The notes beneath the pieces were generated by a model that made no database searches, was not told the origin of the DNA, and worked only from the letters and a program-made list of their open reading frames with translations. A DNA stretch of 6,331 nt, from assembly GCA_900554215.1 (NCBI GenBank), contig USGG01000079.1:1-6331 (forward strand). The letters run 5' to 3'. Numbering within the stretch: the stretch's first letter is position 1; each line of letters starts with the position of its first letter. A program made the position numbers and the translations under genes. Positions 5,659 to 6,331 of this stretch are shown one piece after another. This DNA comes from an uncultured Megasphaera sp. (lineage in GTDB: Bacteria > Bacillota > Negativicutes > Veillonellales > Megasphaeraceae).

Positions 5659-6331
5659 ATGGAATATCGTATTCGCCGGGCCCTGCAGGGCATGGTGAGG
5701 CACAGCTACCTGAAGGACGAGGGGACGGCTCTGGAAAAGGATATTATCGACTGCTCCCTGGGCATCAACCCCTGCGGCGTCACGCCGAAGCTGACGAAGG
5801 ACATGTACGCGGCGACCTTTGACGTCCTGGCCAGCTATCCGGCTCATCCCTACGTGGAAACGCGGCGGCATATCTGCGAGTATTTTTCCGACGTCGCATC
5901 GCTGGACGTCAGCCAAATCAGCATGCAGAGCGGCTCCATGAGCGCCCTGCGGGCTGTCAACTCCATCTTTCTGGAAGACGGGACGCAGGTCCTCGCTCCC
6001 CAGCCCTGCTTTTCGTCGTATACGACGGACGCCCGGGCCTGCGGAGCCGAAGTCGACGTCGTGCCCCTGCGGGAAGAGGACCATTTCGCCTTCCCTGTAG
6101 ACGAATATGTCGCGGCTATCAGCGAACATCACCGCCTGGCCTACCTGGACAATCCCAACAACCCGACGGGGCAGGCCTTGTCCATGGCCGACCTGCGGCG
6201 GATTTTGACGGCGGCCCGGGAAAAAGGCGTCCTCGTCCTCGTCGACGAAGCTTACGGCGACTTTTTGGACAAATCCGAGTCGGCCCTGTCCCTCCTCGGC
6301 GAGTTCGACAACCTCATCGTGACCCGGACGT
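5659..6331 (+). CDS. PLP-dependent aminotransferase, HisC/CobD-like (partial, cut by window edge)
   Basis: The first 224 residues of a fold-type I class I/II aminotransferase are visible. The frame is open at the right edge. Marks are the N-terminal DCSLGINPCGV (31-41), similar to the NINP segment of threonine-phosphate decarboxylase CobD and histidinol-phosphate aminotransferase, then ASYPAHPY (58-65), the cofactor-phosphate loop SGSMSALR (91-98), DNPNNPTGQ (164-172) with the PLP-contacting Asn, and VDEAYGDF (195-202) with the Asp that pairs with the pyridine nitrogen. The Schiff-base lysine is expected within a few residues after the last visible residue (VTRT), so it lies outside the window. 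AGGAGG (5645-5650) lies 8 bases before the ATG. It has its own promoter, and no functional link to the uxu genes is evident. Histidine synthesis, cobalamin synthesis or another amino-acid role cannot be separated from this fragment. Confidence 0.9.
   Translation, partial: MEYRIRRALQGMVRHSYLKDEGTALEKDIIDCSLGINPCGVTPKLTKDMYAATFDVLASYPAHPYVETRRHICEYFSDVASLDVSQISMQSGSMSALRAVNSIFLEDGTQVLAPQPCFSSYTTDARACGAEVDVVPLREEDHFAFPVDEYVAAISEHHRLAYLDNPNNPTGQALSMADLRRILTAAREKGVLVLVDEAYGDFLDKSESALSLLGEFDNLIVTRT

Noticed and set aside
5586..5660. A cobalamin, TPP or other known riboswitch in the aminotransferase leader.
   Set aside because: No B12 box or other diagnostic core of a known class could be recognised by eye, and the segment is short. 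A covariance search would be needed to revive the idea.

Overview
The window holds a D-fructuronate/D-mannonate catabolic cluster, followed by an independently promoted aminotransferase gene that runs off the right edge. All real genes are on the + strand. Strong AGGAGG-type ribosome binding sites, GC-rich coding sequence, AT-rich intergenic stretches and protein types close to those of Firmicutes point to a diderm Firmicute of the Negativicutes (Megasphaera-like). That assignment is an inference from style, not a database match.

Layout. Bases 1-236 are AT-rich and non-coding as far as can be seen, with a candidate promoter and several small repeats. uxuA (237-1322, mannonate dehydratase) is followed after 27 bases by uxuB (1350-2954, fructuronate reductase of the long-chain mannitol dehydrogenase family). 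A 15-bp hairpin without a T-tract separates uxuB from a GntP-family permease (3026-4360). A hairpin with a short T-tract then sits directly upstream of kdgK (4462-5409, 2-keto-3-deoxygluconate kinase). A strong intrinsic terminator closes the cluster at 5426-5465. A near-consensus promoter (5515-5543) starts a new unit with a leader of about 110 nt, which contains a possible 19-codon upstream ORF, and then a HisC/CobD-like PLP aminotransferase (5659 to the edge).

How it works together. The permease would bring in a sugar acid such as fructuronate, mannonate or gluconate. UxuB reduces fructuronate to mannonate, UxuA dehydrates mannonate to 2-keto-3-deoxygluconate (KDG), and KdgK phosphorylates KDG to KDPG. 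No uronate isomerase (uxaC) and no KDPG aldolase is visible here, so the first and last steps must be encoded elsewhere, or the cell takes up fructuronate or mannonate directly. In E. coli gntP also lies beside uxuAB and its product imports fructuronate, which supports the transporter assignment.

The protein-coding content is ordinary. The less ordinary parts are the RNA and regulatory structures between genes: two different hairpins inside the cluster that could set the relative output of permease and kinase, and the leader and small ORF in front of the aminotransferase. I see no mobile element, CRISPR array, tRNA or rRNA.
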